Shown piece after piece: positions 8,605-17,248 of a stretch of DNA of 64,000 bases (position 1 is its first letter; each line of letters begins with the position of its first letter). The translations under genes were made by a program, and so were the position numbers. The stretch is from Saccharopolyspora dendranthemae (GTDB taxonomy: Bacteria; Actinomycetota; Actinomycetes; Mycobacteriales; Pseudonocardiaceae). The stretch covers positions 1 through 64,000 of the forward strand of contig NZ_VIWX01000001.1 of assembly GCF_007829955.1 (NCBI RefSeq), written 5' to 3'. The notes under the pieces are model-generated. The model worked only from the letters and a program-made list of their open reading frames with translations. It was not told where the DNA came from and made no database searches.

Positions 8605-9833
8605 CTGCGAGCGGAGCCCCGGCGGCGCTTGCGCTCGTACATGTCCTGGTCGGCGGCGTGCAACAACTCGTCCCGACCGGCTTCGGGGTCGGTGGTGATG
8701 ATCAACCCGACGCTGGTGCGCAGCCGCAACGCGGTGTCGCCGACGGTCACGTCGGCGTTGAGGCGCTGCTCGATGCGGTCTCTCAGCTCGGCGCCTTCGG
8801 CCGCGTTCTCGACGAGGCTCACCACCACGAACTCGTCCCCGCCGAGCCTGGCCACCGCGTCACCGCCGCGCACCGCCGCTTCCAGCTCACCGGCCGCGGC
8901 GATGATCATCTTGTCCCCGAACACGTGCCCGTGCTCGTCGTTGAGGGGCTTGAGCTCGTCGAGATCGGCCACCACCACGGCGAGCAACCCGTCGCCGCGC
9001 GCGATCCGCTTGAGCGCGAGGTCCATCAGGTCGGCCAGCAAGGTGCGGTTGGCCAGCCCGGTCAGCGGGTCGTGCAGCGCCAGCTGCGCCAGACGCGCGT
9101 CCGCCGACCTGCGCTCCCCGATGTCCTCGTACTGGCTCACCACGAACGCGGGGAGCCCGTTGGCTCCCGGGACGGCGGTCGCGCGGATCAGCATCCAGAT
9201 GGCCTGGCCGTCCTTGCGCCGGTAGCGCTTCTCGATGTTGACGCTCTCCACGACTCCGTGCACGAGTTCGTCCAGCGCCGCTCGGCCCCTGTCGTCATCG
9301 TCCTCGTAGGTGACCTCGGTGAACGACATGCCGATCATCTCCTCGCTGGAGTAGCCGAGCATGTCGCAGAGCGTGTCGTTGACCTGGGTCCAGCTCCCCT
9401 TGAGGTCCAGCAGCGCCATGCCGATAGGCGCGTTGGCGAAGCTGCGCTGCCACAGCAGCTCCGCTTCGCGGCGACGGGTGATGTCCTGGCACTGCGACAG
9501 GTAGTGCACGGGCGCACCGTCGGCGTCCCGGATGAGCGAACGCGACACCAGTACCCAGATCACGGTCCCGTCGGAGCGGATGTAGCGCTTCTCCAGCGGC
9601 TCGTCGGACTCGGCCGGGCCCTGCTCGTCGACGTCATCGCGGTGCGTGACACTGCGGTAGTCATGGCCCACGAGGTCGTCCGGCCCGTACCCCAGCATGC
9701 GGCAGAACGCCTCGTTGACGTGCAGGTATCTACCTTGCACATCGATGATCGCCATGGCCGCCGCACCCTGTTCGAAGAGCGGCCGCCATAGGATCGACTC
9801 GGCGTCGCCGCCCGGCTGCGAAGAGGTGGCCAT
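8601..9833 (-). CDS. PAS-PAS-GGDEF diguanylate cyclase
   Basis: The protein has about 410 residues: two PAS/PAC sensor domains (roughly 15-130 and 135-255, each ending in an ITRRR or IGERR linker) and a C-terminal GGDEF domain. The active-site GGDEF is intact, and an RGGD five residues before it matches the RxxD inhibitory site, so feedback-inhibited c-di-GMP synthesis is expected. No EAL domain or membrane segment is present, so it is a cytoplasmic sensor with an unknown PAS ligand. ATG 9833 gives MATSSQPGGD; no clear ribosome-binding site precedes it. Its stop overlaps that of the convergent oxidoreductase (CTAG 8601-8604). Confidence 0.9.
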   Translation of the reverse strand: MATSSQPGGDAESILWRPLFEQGAAAMAIIDVQGRYLHVNEAFCRMLGYGPDDLVGHDYRSVTHRDDVDEQGPAESDEPLEKRYIRSDGTVIWVLVSRSLIRDADGAPVHYLSQCQDITRRREAELLWQRSFANAPIGMALLDLKGSWTQVNDTLCDMLGYSSEEMIGMSFTEVTYEDDDDRGRAALDELVHGVVESVNIEKRYRRKDGQAIWMLIRATAVPGANGLPAFVVSQYEDIGERRSADARLAQLALHDPLTGLANRTLLADLMDLALKRIARGDGLLAVVVADLDELKPLNDEHGHVFGDKMIIAAAGELEAAVRGGDAVARLGGDEFVVVSLVENAAEGAELRDRIEQRLNADVTVGDTALRLRTSVGLIITTDPEAGRDELLHAADQDMYERKRRRGSARS

Positions 9834-9953
9834 ACGAAACGCACGATAACCGCACCGCACGGGGCACGCATAGACGACGCATCTCCGCGTAAGGCCGCGA
9901 ACACGGTGCGTTACTATCCCGTGACCGACCCAGTCGAGCGCGGAGCGTGTGCA

Positions 9954-10607
9954 ATGGCGGGAACTTCGGTGGGACGCGCAGTCGATCAGATCCGGCGGAT
10001 GTTGCGCAGCCAGGAACTGCTCCCTGGCCAACCGCTGCGGCAGGAAGCACTGGCCGAACGGCTCGGAGTAAGCCGTGTCCCGGTCCGGGAGGCCCTGAAG
10101 TCGCTGGAGGCCGAGGGCGTCGTGCGCCACCGGCCGAACGTGGGCTACGCGGTGACCCGGCTCTCCGCTGACGAGCTGCAGCAGTCGCACCTGATGCGCG
10201 CCGCACTCGAATCGACGGTGCTGCGCCGGGTTCCGCAGCTCGGCGACTCCCAGCTGGTCGCCCTCACGGAGCTCAACCGCAGCATCGAGACCGCCGCCGA
10301 AGCCGCCGACGTGCTCCGCATGACCGAGCTCGACCACGACTTCCACTTCGTGATCTTCCGAACCTCCCGGCTCGACCTGATCGTCGACGAGATCGAGCGG
10401 ATATGGACGATGACCGAGCCCTACCGCTCGGCTCACCTCTACGACCAGGAAACGAGGCGAAGACTCGTCCGCGAACAACGGATGCTGATCGACGCCTTGC
10501 GCAAGGGCGAGACCGCCACCGCGATCTCGATCATGGACTCGCACCGGAGCCGACCGGCTTCTCCGATTCCCGTCACGTTCGGCCCCGCACTCCCCTCGCC
10601 CCGCTGA
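9954..10607 (+). CDS. GntR-family transcriptional regulator, FadR/FCD subgroup
   Basis: The 217-residue protein has an N-terminal winged HTH (LAERLGVSRVPVREALKSLE, about residues 35-55) and a C-terminal FCD ligand domain. The first metal-site motif (LDHDFHF) and the last His (DSH) are present, but the third, usually EHR, reads EQR, so metal binding may be altered. FCD regulators usually sense organic acids. ATG 9954 is preceded by GGAG at 9942-9945. The gene is divergent from the diguanylate cyclase and may control it; nothing in the sequence proves this. Confidence 0.88.
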   Translation: MAGTSVGRAVDQIRRMLRSQELLPGQPLRQEALAERLGVSRVPVREALKSLEAEGVVRHRPNVGYAVTRLSADELQQSHLMRAALESTVLRRVPQLGDSQLVALTELNRSIETAAEAADVLRMTELDHDFHFVIFRTSRLDLIVDEIERIWTMTEPYRSAHLYDQETRRRLVREQRMLIDALRKGETATAISIMDSHRSRPASPIPVTFGPALPSPR

Positions 10608-10668
10608 TCCCGCCGCCCGCGCGTCCACCACAAGCGCCGGAGCGGCCTTCCCGGATGATCACCGAAGG

Positions 10669-10706
10669 GCGCTGGTGACACCTCACCACCGAGGCATCAC
10701 CAGCGT
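10669..10706. terminator. two-tiered hairpin between convergent genes
   Basis: An outer 9-bp stem (10670-10678 with 10697-10705) encloses an inner CCTC/GAGG stem. It lies between the GntR gene and the convergent secreted-protein gene. Confidence 0.65.
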
Positions 10707-10743
10707 TCCCGCTCAGTGCGCGCGAGCCATGAGTCCCGCCGGG

Positions 10744-11754
10744 TCAGTAAGTGGCCAGGTCGACGAGATCCGCCTTGTGCAGGTTGCGGATCGGGTTCTT
10801 GGCTCCGTCCACGTATTTGCGCGCCCCGGATTCGAACAGCAGGTAGGCATTCCCGTTGAAAGCCGCGATGCCCTGAGACATGCTCGGCGCGCGGAAACAC
10901 CGTGCGGACGAGTCGATATCGGTGGCACCCCCGTCGACGACGTAGACGTTGCTGAAATTGCCCCTGCCGTGGGACGTGCTGTAGATGAAGTGCCCCTTGG
11001 ACACGAGCAGGCCTTGCGTCTTCTTCGGCACCTCGTATTTCTGGCCGGTCTTCAAGTTACCGTTGGCCGCCACGGAGTACTCGTACATGGAGTCGCGGCC
11101 ACCCGTGTTGAAACGTCCCGCGTACAAGGTGTCGCCCGAGCTCGCCAGGAACGACGATCCGTACACCTTGCGCGGCTCCCCGACGGGGTTGAGTGTGGCG
11201 TGTCCCGGCAGCGAAAGAGCCAGCAGCAGGCTGTCCAGCCGGTACTTGTCGATGGTGTAATCCCGCTCGGTCCCCTCGTCCTCACCGTCATCGACTTGTT
11301 TGCCCTCGACGAACACCCAATCCTTGACCACCGCGATGCCTCCTGCGTGCGAGTCGGCGATCTCCACGAAATCGCGCGCTCCGGTGGTGAGGTTGATGAC
11401 GTAGATCCGTGCACTCGTGCCCGAACCGCGATCCCCTTCCGAATCGCCACGGTCTTCCGAATCGTCGTCATTCTCGTAGGCGGTGATCAGCATGAGGTCT
11501 TTCCACACGGCGAGCCCCTGCGGGACGTAATCGTCGTCGAGGCCCGGTATCGCGCGGGACTTGCTGAACATGTCGTCGTAGACCTTCGAAGCCGAAGGCT
11601 TTTTGTAGAACGGATCAGCGCCTGGCGATTGCTCGCACGTGATCTTCTCGTCGGCGATGTCGTCGTCAGGTACTGCGCCGCCCGCGGTGGACGAGCAGAG
11701 CAGACACGCACCGCTGGTCAAGGCGATCACGGCACTACGGAATGCCTTTTTCAT
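10744..11754 (-). CDS. secreted protein of unknown function, propeller-like
   Basis: The 336-residue protein begins with a Sec signal peptide (MKKAFRSAVIALTSG, then a small-residue stretch with Cys-Ser residues before GGAVPDDD). A lipobox is possible in CLLCSSTAGG but not clear. The rest has repeated short strand motifs (GLAVWKDLMLITAY, GGIAVVKDWVFV, QGLLVSKGHFIYS, QGIAAFNGNAYLLFES) spaced about 70-80 residues apart, which suggests a beta-propeller-like fold. An acidic, low-complexity insert (DDDSEDRGDSEGD) sits near residue 100. I do not recognise a characterised family. The codon use is less GC-rich than its neighbours, hinting at acquisition. Confidence 0.7.
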   Translation of the reverse strand: MKKAFRSAVIALTSGACLLCSSTAGGAVPDDDIADEKITCEQSPGADPFYKKPSASKVYDDMFSKSRAIPGLDDDYVPQGLAVWKDLMLITAYENDDDSEDRGDSEGDRGSGTSARIYVINLTTGARDFVEIADSHAGGIAVVKDWVFVEGKQVDDGEDEGTERDYTIDKYRLDSLLLALSLPGHATLNPVGEPRKVYGSSFLASSGDTLYAGRFNTGGRDSMYEYSVAANGNLKTGQKYEVPKKTQGLLVSKGHFIYSTSHGRGNFSNVYVVDGGATDIDSSARCFRAPSMSQGIAAFNGNAYLLFESGARKYVDGAKNPIRNLHKADLVDLATY

Positions 11755-11898
11755 CTGTACCCCAGTTCTGCGCCATTTCGAACTCGCGGCGCGATCGAAT
11801 TCCGTTCAACGATGATCCACGCCGCACAGATTAGAAGTGCCCGAGTTCTCGGCCAATGTGCACGGAGCGCAATTTCGGATGCGGATTGTGCACGGTGC

Positions 11899-13359
11899 TC
11901 AAGAGGTTCGCGCCGTGATGATGTCGAGGGCGTGAACGACGTCGTGGACACCGGCGCCGGTGGTCAGCAGGTCGAGTCCCAGCAGCGCCTCGGCCGTGCG
12001 CAGGTGCGCTCGGACCGTGTTGCGGCTGAGACCGAGGCGCTGGGCCGCCTGCTGGGCGTCGGTGTTGGTGTCGATCCAGGTGCGAAGGGTGCTGCGGTGC
12101 TGGGAGTCCAAGGGCCGCAGGACAGTGCGGGCCCACGCGGCTGCGGGTTCGATGCTCAGCAACTCGGCGAGCGTAGGTGGGTGCTGGCCGGTCGCCGTCG
12201 AATCCTGCGAACTGCTCAGCGCCAGGGCGAGGTGGATCGCGGCCCGAAAGCGCGCGTCGGCGAGGCTGTGCCCGAGGGCCTGTTCCGCGCGTTTGAGATG
12301 GGCGGTGATGGTGTTGCGGCTGAGCCCGAGCAGTCGGGCCACGCCGGACCGGGGCATGAGCATGACCAGGCGGATGATGTCGGCACTGGTCTTGGGCACC
12401 GAGTCCAGCGGCCGCAGAAGCGCTCGGGCCCAGGCGGCCGCGTGCGGCTGGACGAGGACGTCCTGCAGTGGGGTCTGGCCGTGGTAGAACGCCACGCGGT
12501 GGGCCACGGTGCGGGCGGCCGCCAAAGCGTGGGCCGACTGGGCATAGGCTGCGGCGGTGGCGCTGAGCGGGTGCGCATCGCTGATGCCGAGCGCGTAGCG
12601 GGGGTTGTCCCGGACCAGCAGGCGCAAGATCTCGGCGTGCCGCTCTTCACCGTCAGCGATGAGGCAGATCAAGTGATCGGTGAAGACCGGGCATTGCACC
12701 AGGAGATCTGAACCGTGGTAGCCCAAGTGATCCTGGTACGTCCGGGTGATCCGCGCGCGGTCGGCGGGCGGGCAGCGCAGCAGGTGGACGCGCAACCGCT
12801 CGGTGTCCAACAGCGGTGGAACGGCCCCGGTCGTCATCCGGCGGGCCAGCATCGGTTCTCCCGCCAGCAGCGCGTGCAGCACGGCGAACCGCACCTGGTG
12901 CGCCTTGTGCTGGTAGCCGCGCCAGGCCCGATCACCGTTCTCCACGCGCCGCAACATCGCTAGGGCGGTGCAGGCGTGCGAGGTCAGCGAGACTGCTCGC
13001 CGGGTCGGCTCGGAGCAGCCGGCCGCCACGAGCACCTGGCGGGGATCGTGCGTTCCCAAGGCTTCGCAGTGCACGTGCCACCCTTCGACCTGGGTCGCGG
13101 CGGCGGCCAGCTGCCCAGCCGACATTCGCGCGAGCAGCGGCGCGAGCGAGTGCACCGCCTCCTGCGGGAAACCCGCGGTGCGCGCGGCTACGGTGGCCGC
13201 GTCGTTGCCGACCAGCGCGACCTCAACTCCGGTCTGGCGGTGCAACCAGTCGAGAACTTTGCGCGCATCGGGCTCGGCCCCCTGCGCTGTCTGCCGCCGC
13301 ATCTCGGACAGCAACCAGTTGAGCTCCTCGCCCTGCCCCCGAGCAGTCGCGTCCGCCAC
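11899..13359 (-). CDS. transcriptional regulator with two tandem C-terminal HTH modules (PucR/CdaR-like)
   Basis: The protein has about 486 residues. The N-terminal 300 or so are helical without a recognised domain. Two consecutive HTH modules follow, each starting with a WAR-x2-LRPLDS motif and ending in LGLSRNT-x2-AHL (roughly residues 315-380 and 410-465). The modules resemble PucR-type HTH_30 domains and look like an internal duplication. GTG 13359 is chosen because a strong GGGAGGG sits 5 nt upstream; the frame also opens 25 codons earlier. The upstream region has two TGTGCACGG copies about 30 bp apart downstream of this gene's stop, next to the secreted-protein start, which it may regulate. 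Confidence 0.75.
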   Translation of the reverse strand: MADATARGQGEELNWLLSEMRRQTAQGAEPDARKVLDWLHRQTGVEVALVGNDAATVAARTAGFPQEAVHSLAPLLARMSAGQLAAAATQVEGWHVHCEALGTHDPRQVLVAAGCSEPTRRAVSLTSHACTALAMLRRVENGDRAWRGYQHKAHQVRFAVLHALLAGEPMLARRMTTGAVPPLLDTERLRVHLLRCPPADRARITRTYQDHLGYHGSDLLVQCPVFTDHLICLIADGEERHAEILRLLVRDNPRYALGISDAHPLSATAAAYAQSAHALAAARTVAHRVAFYHGQTPLQDVLVQPHAAAWARALLRPLDSVPKTSADIIRLVMLMPRSGVARLLGLSRNTITAHLKRAEQALGHSLADARFRAAIHLALALSSSQDSTATGQHPPTLAELLSIEPAAAWARTVLRPLDSQHRSTLRTWIDTNTDAQQAAQRLGLSRNTVRAHLRTAEALLGLDLLTTGAGVHDVVHALDIITARTS

Positions 13360-13482
13360 GATGCCCTCCCCCGCGCCAGCACGGCCCCCAGCCACTTCCC
13401 GGATACCGATCACCCTTGCGCCCGGCCAGAACACGGTAAATAGCCTGTTCGTGCGAAAAGCACACCCAGTGCGGGACAGGAC

Positions 13483-14190
13483 CTAGACGGGCTCGATGCG
13501 GGCCTCGATGCCGTCGAGCACCCGGCGCAGGCCGTACTCGAACGGGATGTCGGCCTCGGCGCCCCCGTCGGCGACCGCAGCCATGACCTCGACGATGTTC
13601 GGGAACCTCTCCTCCTGCCCGAGGTCGGCGAGCAGCTGCCAGCTGACCATCTGGGGCTCCTCGGGCTCCCGCTCCGGCAGGAACGGTGCGCTGCCGCGCA
13701 CGTAGCCGTTGATCAGCAGCACGGCGTTGAGCTTCTCGGCCGGCTCGAGGCCGGTGCCGTGCAACGCGGCCAGGGCGACTTCGAGGTACCCGACCTCGTT
13801 CGGTCCCATCACGCGCGGCCGAGTGACCAGCGCCAGCGTCCACGGATGTCGTTCGAAAACGCGGAGGTTGGCGCGAGCCCACATCTCCATCGCGGCGCGC
13901 CATCCGGTCCGCTCGCCGATCACCGGCGGGGTGCCGATGGCGGCGTCGACCATCAAGCTGGTCAGATCTTCCTTGCTCGGCACGTAGCGATAGAGCGACA
14001 TGGTGCCCACCCCGAGCTCGGAGGCGAGCCGCTGCATCGACAGCGCTTCCATGCCTTCGGAGTCCGCGAGCCGAACCGCCTCATCGACGATCTGCTCCAG
14101 GCTCAGCGTCGGTTTCGGGCCGCGGGGTGGACGCTGGCGCTGCCCCCAGAGCAGGTGAACACCACTGGGCTGGACGTTCCGACCGGCCAT
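13483..14190 (-). CDS. TetR/AcrR-family transcriptional regulator
   Basis: The 235-residue protein has an N-terminal basic stretch, then a TetR HTH (MQRLASELGVGTMSLYRYVPSK, about residues 52-73) and a C-terminal TetR_C-type ligand domain starting near residue 90 (TGWRAAMEMWARA). It is longer than average because of a 25-residue N-terminal extension; an internal start is possible. It is 48 bp downstream-adjacent to the tandem-HTH gene on the same strand and its target is not evident; regulation of nearby catabolic genes is a guess. Confidence 0.88.
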   Translation of the reverse strand: MAGRNVQPSGVHLLWGQRQRPPRGPKPTLSLEQIVDEAVRLADSEGMEALSMQRLASELGVGTMSLYRYVPSKEDLTSLMVDAAIGTPPVIGERTGWRAAMEMWARANLRVFERHPWTLALVTRPRVMGPNEVGYLEVALAALHGTGLEPAEKLNAVLLINGYVRGSAPFLPEREPEEPQMVSWQLLADLGQEERFPNIVEVMAAVADGGAEADIPFEYGLRRVLDGIEARIEPV

Positions 14191-14426
14191 CGCTGTCCGT
14201 CCTCGAGCTCGACGTCGGCACCTTCGTCGCGCGTAGAGGTTACGCCGAACGGTCTAGTGATCCCACGTTGCGCGCGGGACTTTCGAAGCTTCGCGAGTCC
14301 GGTTCGGCGGCACCACCCCCAGCCGATGCCGCCGAACCGCCCCGACCCTGTCGCTTCGCAATCCCCATTGCGTGCGGTATACGCATATTACCGCACAGTC
14401 CGAACGGGACGAAATCGCGATCACGT

Positions 14427-16181
14427 TCAGCCGAGGAGGTGCTGCGGGACCTCGACGTGCCGCGCGCGCAGGAACTCGCCCACCGCCTTGCCGATCGGGT
14501 CGACGCGCAGGTTGCTGGAACCGCCTGTGCCCAGCAGGCCGCGCAGCACGAAGTGGACCGCGCGCAGGTTCGGGAACTCGTGCCGCACGATCTCCAGGTC
14601 CTTGGCCTCCGGCATCAGACGCCGCAGCTCGTCGGTGGTGAGCAGGCTCCGCAACCAGGGCCACGCCTCGGGATCCGACACCCACAGACCCACATTGCTG
14701 TTGCCGCCCTTGTCGCCCGCTCGGGCATGGGCCACCCGTCCCAGCGGGACGCGCCGAGTAGTCCGGGGTTCGAACCCGGCAGGTTCGGGATGCTCGGGCT
14801 GCACCGCCTTTTCGGTGAGCGCGGGACCGCCGACGTCGATCCGGGAGCCGTCCTGGAGCACCACGACGTGATCGACGGTGCTGAGGGCCAGCAGAGCGGG
14901 CCAGTAATCGATGCGCGTGCTCGGCGTCGGAGCCTGCCGCGCGGCGGTGTCGGTGAAGAACCCCGGGATGCTCGACAGGTACAGCTCACCGATCCCGGTG
15001 ACGAGGCGCTGCAGCGGTTCTCGCTCGGCGGCGGTGGCCATGACCCGCACCTGCACGGTGGATTCCCACTGCCGCTGCGGATCCTCCGCCGGCGTGCCGA
15101 GCGCGGACACGTCGAGCTCGGCCTCGGGGGCCGCGAGCAGCGCTGCGGCCTGCTCCCGGATCAGGGCGACCTTGGCGTCGATGTCGAGGCCGGTGGCGTA
15201 GAGAGTGGTGACGATCTGGTGGCCGATCGGCGCGAACAGCGCGACCTTGGTGGTGGGCGGCGGCGCCGAGCCGGTGGTGCCCGACAGCTCCACCCGGTCC
15301 GGTTCGACCTGGCGCAGACGCACGCTGTCCAGGTGCGCGGTGACGTCCGGGTTGAGGTAGCGGGGCCCTTGGATCTCGTAGACCAGTTGGGCGGTCACCG
15401 TGTCCACCGTGACCGCTCCACCGTCGGCGGAGTGCTTGGTGATGATCGTCGTCCCGTCCGCACCGATCTCGGCGATCGGGAAGCCGGGGGCGACCATGCC
15501 CGGGATCTCCGCGAAGCCCGAGAAGTTGCCGCCGGTGGCGTGCGGTCCGCACTCGATGATGTGACCGGCGACCACGGCTGCCGCGAGCTGGTCGAAGTCG
15601 GTCCGCTGCCAGTCGTGCCACCAGGCGGCCGGCCCCACGGTCAGCGAGGCGTCGGTGACCCGGCCGCACACCACGATGTCGGCGCCCGCCCGCAATGCGG
15701 TGGCGATGCCCCAACCCCCGAGGTAGGCGTTGGCGGCGACCGGACGCGCCCGCCAGCTCGACAGAGGTTCACCGGTGTCCATGCTCGCCAGGTCGTGCCC
15801 CGCGGCCTGCAGCTGGTCCAGCCTCGCGAGCACGTTGTCGCCCTCGACGTGCGCGACCGCCAGATCCGCTCCCGCCTCGGTGACGAGCTGCCGGGTGGCC
15901 TCGGCCAGTCCGGACGGGTTGAACCCGCCCGCGTTGACGACCACCCGCGTCCCGCGTTCGGCGATGGTCGCCAGGTGCGGGCGCAGCTGCTCCAGGAAGT
16001 ACTCGACGTACCCCCTGGAGGGGTCGTTGCGGTACCGCGCCGAGAGCATGGCGAGGGTGAACTCCGCCAGGTAGTCACCGATCAGGACGTCGACCGGGTC
16101 CCCCGCGATCGCTTCGTCGAGCGCGCTCCGCCGGTCTCCCAAGTAACCCGAGAAGCCTGCGATCCGAATCGGCCCAGCCAT
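14427..16181 (-). CDS. acyclic terpene utilisation AtuA family protein
   Basis: The protein has about 584 residues. The N-terminal AtuA (DUF1446) domain is seen from IRIAGFSGYLGDRR through DYLAEFTLAML, VNAGGFNP and CGRVTDASL to about residue 450. The C-terminal AtuA-like domain starts at VPLGRVAHARAGDKGGN. AtuA is required for citronellol/geraniol catabolism in pseudomonads, but its biochemical role is not established. ATG 16181 is preceded by GAGGTGG and removes a 16-residue open extension. The other atu genes (geranyl-CoA carboxylase and others) are not in the window, so the terpene link is only by family name. Confidence 0.88.
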   Translation of the reverse strand: MAGPIRIAGFSGYLGDRRSALDEAIAGDPVDVLIGDYLAEFTLAMLSARYRNDPSRGYVEYFLEQLRPHLATIAERGTRVVVNAGGFNPSGLAEATRQLVTEAGADLAVAHVEGDNVLARLDQLQAAGHDLASMDTGEPLSSWRARPVAANAYLGGWGIATALRAGADIVVCGRVTDASLTVGPAAWWHDWQRTDFDQLAAAVVAGHIIECGPHATGGNFSGFAEIPGMVAPGFPIAEIGADGTTIITKHSADGGAVTVDTVTAQLVYEIQGPRYLNPDVTAHLDSVRLRQVEPDRVELSGTTGSAPPPTTKVALFAPIGHQIVTTLYATGLDIDAKVALIREQAAALLAAPEAELDVSALGTPAEDPQRQWESTVQVRVMATAAEREPLQRLVTGIGELYLSSIPGFFTDTAARQAPTPSTRIDYWPALLALSTVDHVVVLQDGSRIDVGGPALTEKAVQPEHPEPAGFEPRTTRRVPLGRVAHARAGDKGGNSNVGLWVSDPEAWPWLRSLLTTDELRRLMPEAKDLEIVRHEFPNLRAVHFVLRGLLGTGGSSNLRVDPIGKAVGEFLRARHVEVPQHLLG

Positions 16182-16371
16182 TGATCCACCTCGTCCGGGG
16201 TTGGCGAAATCCTCGGTGACGCTAGGCACACTGAGGCGACGAGCACAAGCGCGCGACCGGCGCCTGATCTTGACTGCCCACGTCAGCGGCCCTTAACGTT
16301 CGCTAAGTCACTTCGCGCGTGGTTTCGTCCGACTGCGCGCGGTTTTTCGTCGCCTTGCCTGGAGGAAGCCC

Positions 16372-17172
16372 GTGTCGAGCACAGAGCGGATCAGCTGCAC
16401 CGTCACCGACGGAGTCGCCGACGTGCGGTTGAACCGCCCCGACAAGCTCAACGCGCTGGACCAGGCGATGTTCACCGAGCTGGTCGCCACCGGCGAGCGG
16501 TTGCGCGACGACCCCGGCGTGCGCGCGGTCGTGCTCTCCGGTGAAGGGCGCGGGTTCTGCGCCGGACTGGATTTCAGCGTTTTCGGCGAGATGGCCGGGG
16601 GCGCTCGGCCGCCGCGCCTGGAGACCGACGGCCCGGCCAAGGCGCTCGCCCAGCAGGCGGTGCACATCTGGACGCTCCTGCCGCAGCCGGTCATCGCCGC
16701 GGTGCACGGGGTTTCCTACGGCGGCGGCCTGCAGATCGCGCTGGGAGCCGACATCCGGTTGGTCGCTGCGGACGCCCGGTTGTCGGTGCTGGAGATCAAG
16801 TGGGGCATCAACCCGGACATGACCGGCACCCAGGTCCTGCCGGAGCTGGTGGGCCGTGACGTGGCCAAGGAGCTGACGTTCACCGGTCGCGTGGTCAGCG
16901 GCGAGGAGGCCGTCGAGCTGCGCCTGGCCACGCGCGTCGAGGCGGACCCGCACACCGCGGCCATGAGCTTGGCGCGGGAGATCGCGGGCAAGAGCCCGCA
17001 GGCCATCCGCGAGTCCAAGCGGCTGCTGGACCTCGCCGGGCGGATCTCGCTCGAGGAGGGCTTCGAGGCGGAGCAGGTCGCGATCCACTCGCTGATCGGC
17101 ACGCCCAACCAGCTCGAGGCGATCTCGGCGAATCTGGAGAAGCGGGACCCGAAGTTCGCCGACCCGGCGTAA
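16372..17172 (+). CDS. crotonase / enoyl-CoA hydratase family protein
   Basis: The 266-residue crotonase-fold protein has NRPDKLNAL at the N-terminus, GRGFCAGLDFS as the CoA oxyanion segment, and HGVSYGGGLQIALGAD. The Glu that activates water in GGGCE of classical hydratases is Gln here (GGGLQ), while the second Glu is kept (LEIKWG). The NPDMTG segment resembles isomerase-type members. It could therefore be an isomerase or another crotonase rather than a true hydratase. GTG 16372 is preceded by GGAGGA with 5-nt spacing. It is divergent from the AtuA gene, which fits acyl-CoA catabolism. Confidence 0.88.
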   Translation: MSSTERISCTVTDGVADVRLNRPDKLNALDQAMFTELVATGERLRDDPGVRAVVLSGEGRGFCAGLDFSVFGEMAGGARPPRLETDGPAKALAQQAVHIWTLLPQPVIAAVHGVSYGGGLQIALGADIRLVAADARLSVLEIKWGINPDMTGTQVLPELVGRDVAKELTFTGRVVSGEEAVELRLATRVEADPHTAAMSLAREIAGKSPQAIRESKRLLDLAGRISLEEGFEAEQVAIHSLIGTPNQLEAISANLEKRDPKFADPA

Positions 17173-17214
17173 GGACCGGTCGGAGATCGCTGCGCGCGGC
17201 GTCTAGTGGTAGAA

Positions 17215-17240
17215 GAGGTTGCGGCTGCGCCGCACTCCTC
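17215..17240. terminator. weak hairpin between convergent genes
   Basis: A GCGGC/GCCGC stem with a 3-nt loop is extended, after a bulge, by GAGG/CCTC. It lies between the crotonase and lysG stop codons. Confidence 0.4.
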
Positions 17241-17248
17241 AACAGCCC

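Noticed and set aside
14757..14785. tRNA-like GGTTCGAACCC T-arm
   Set aside because: It lies inside the AtuA coding region in a conserved frame and no acceptor or anticodon arm can be formed around it.
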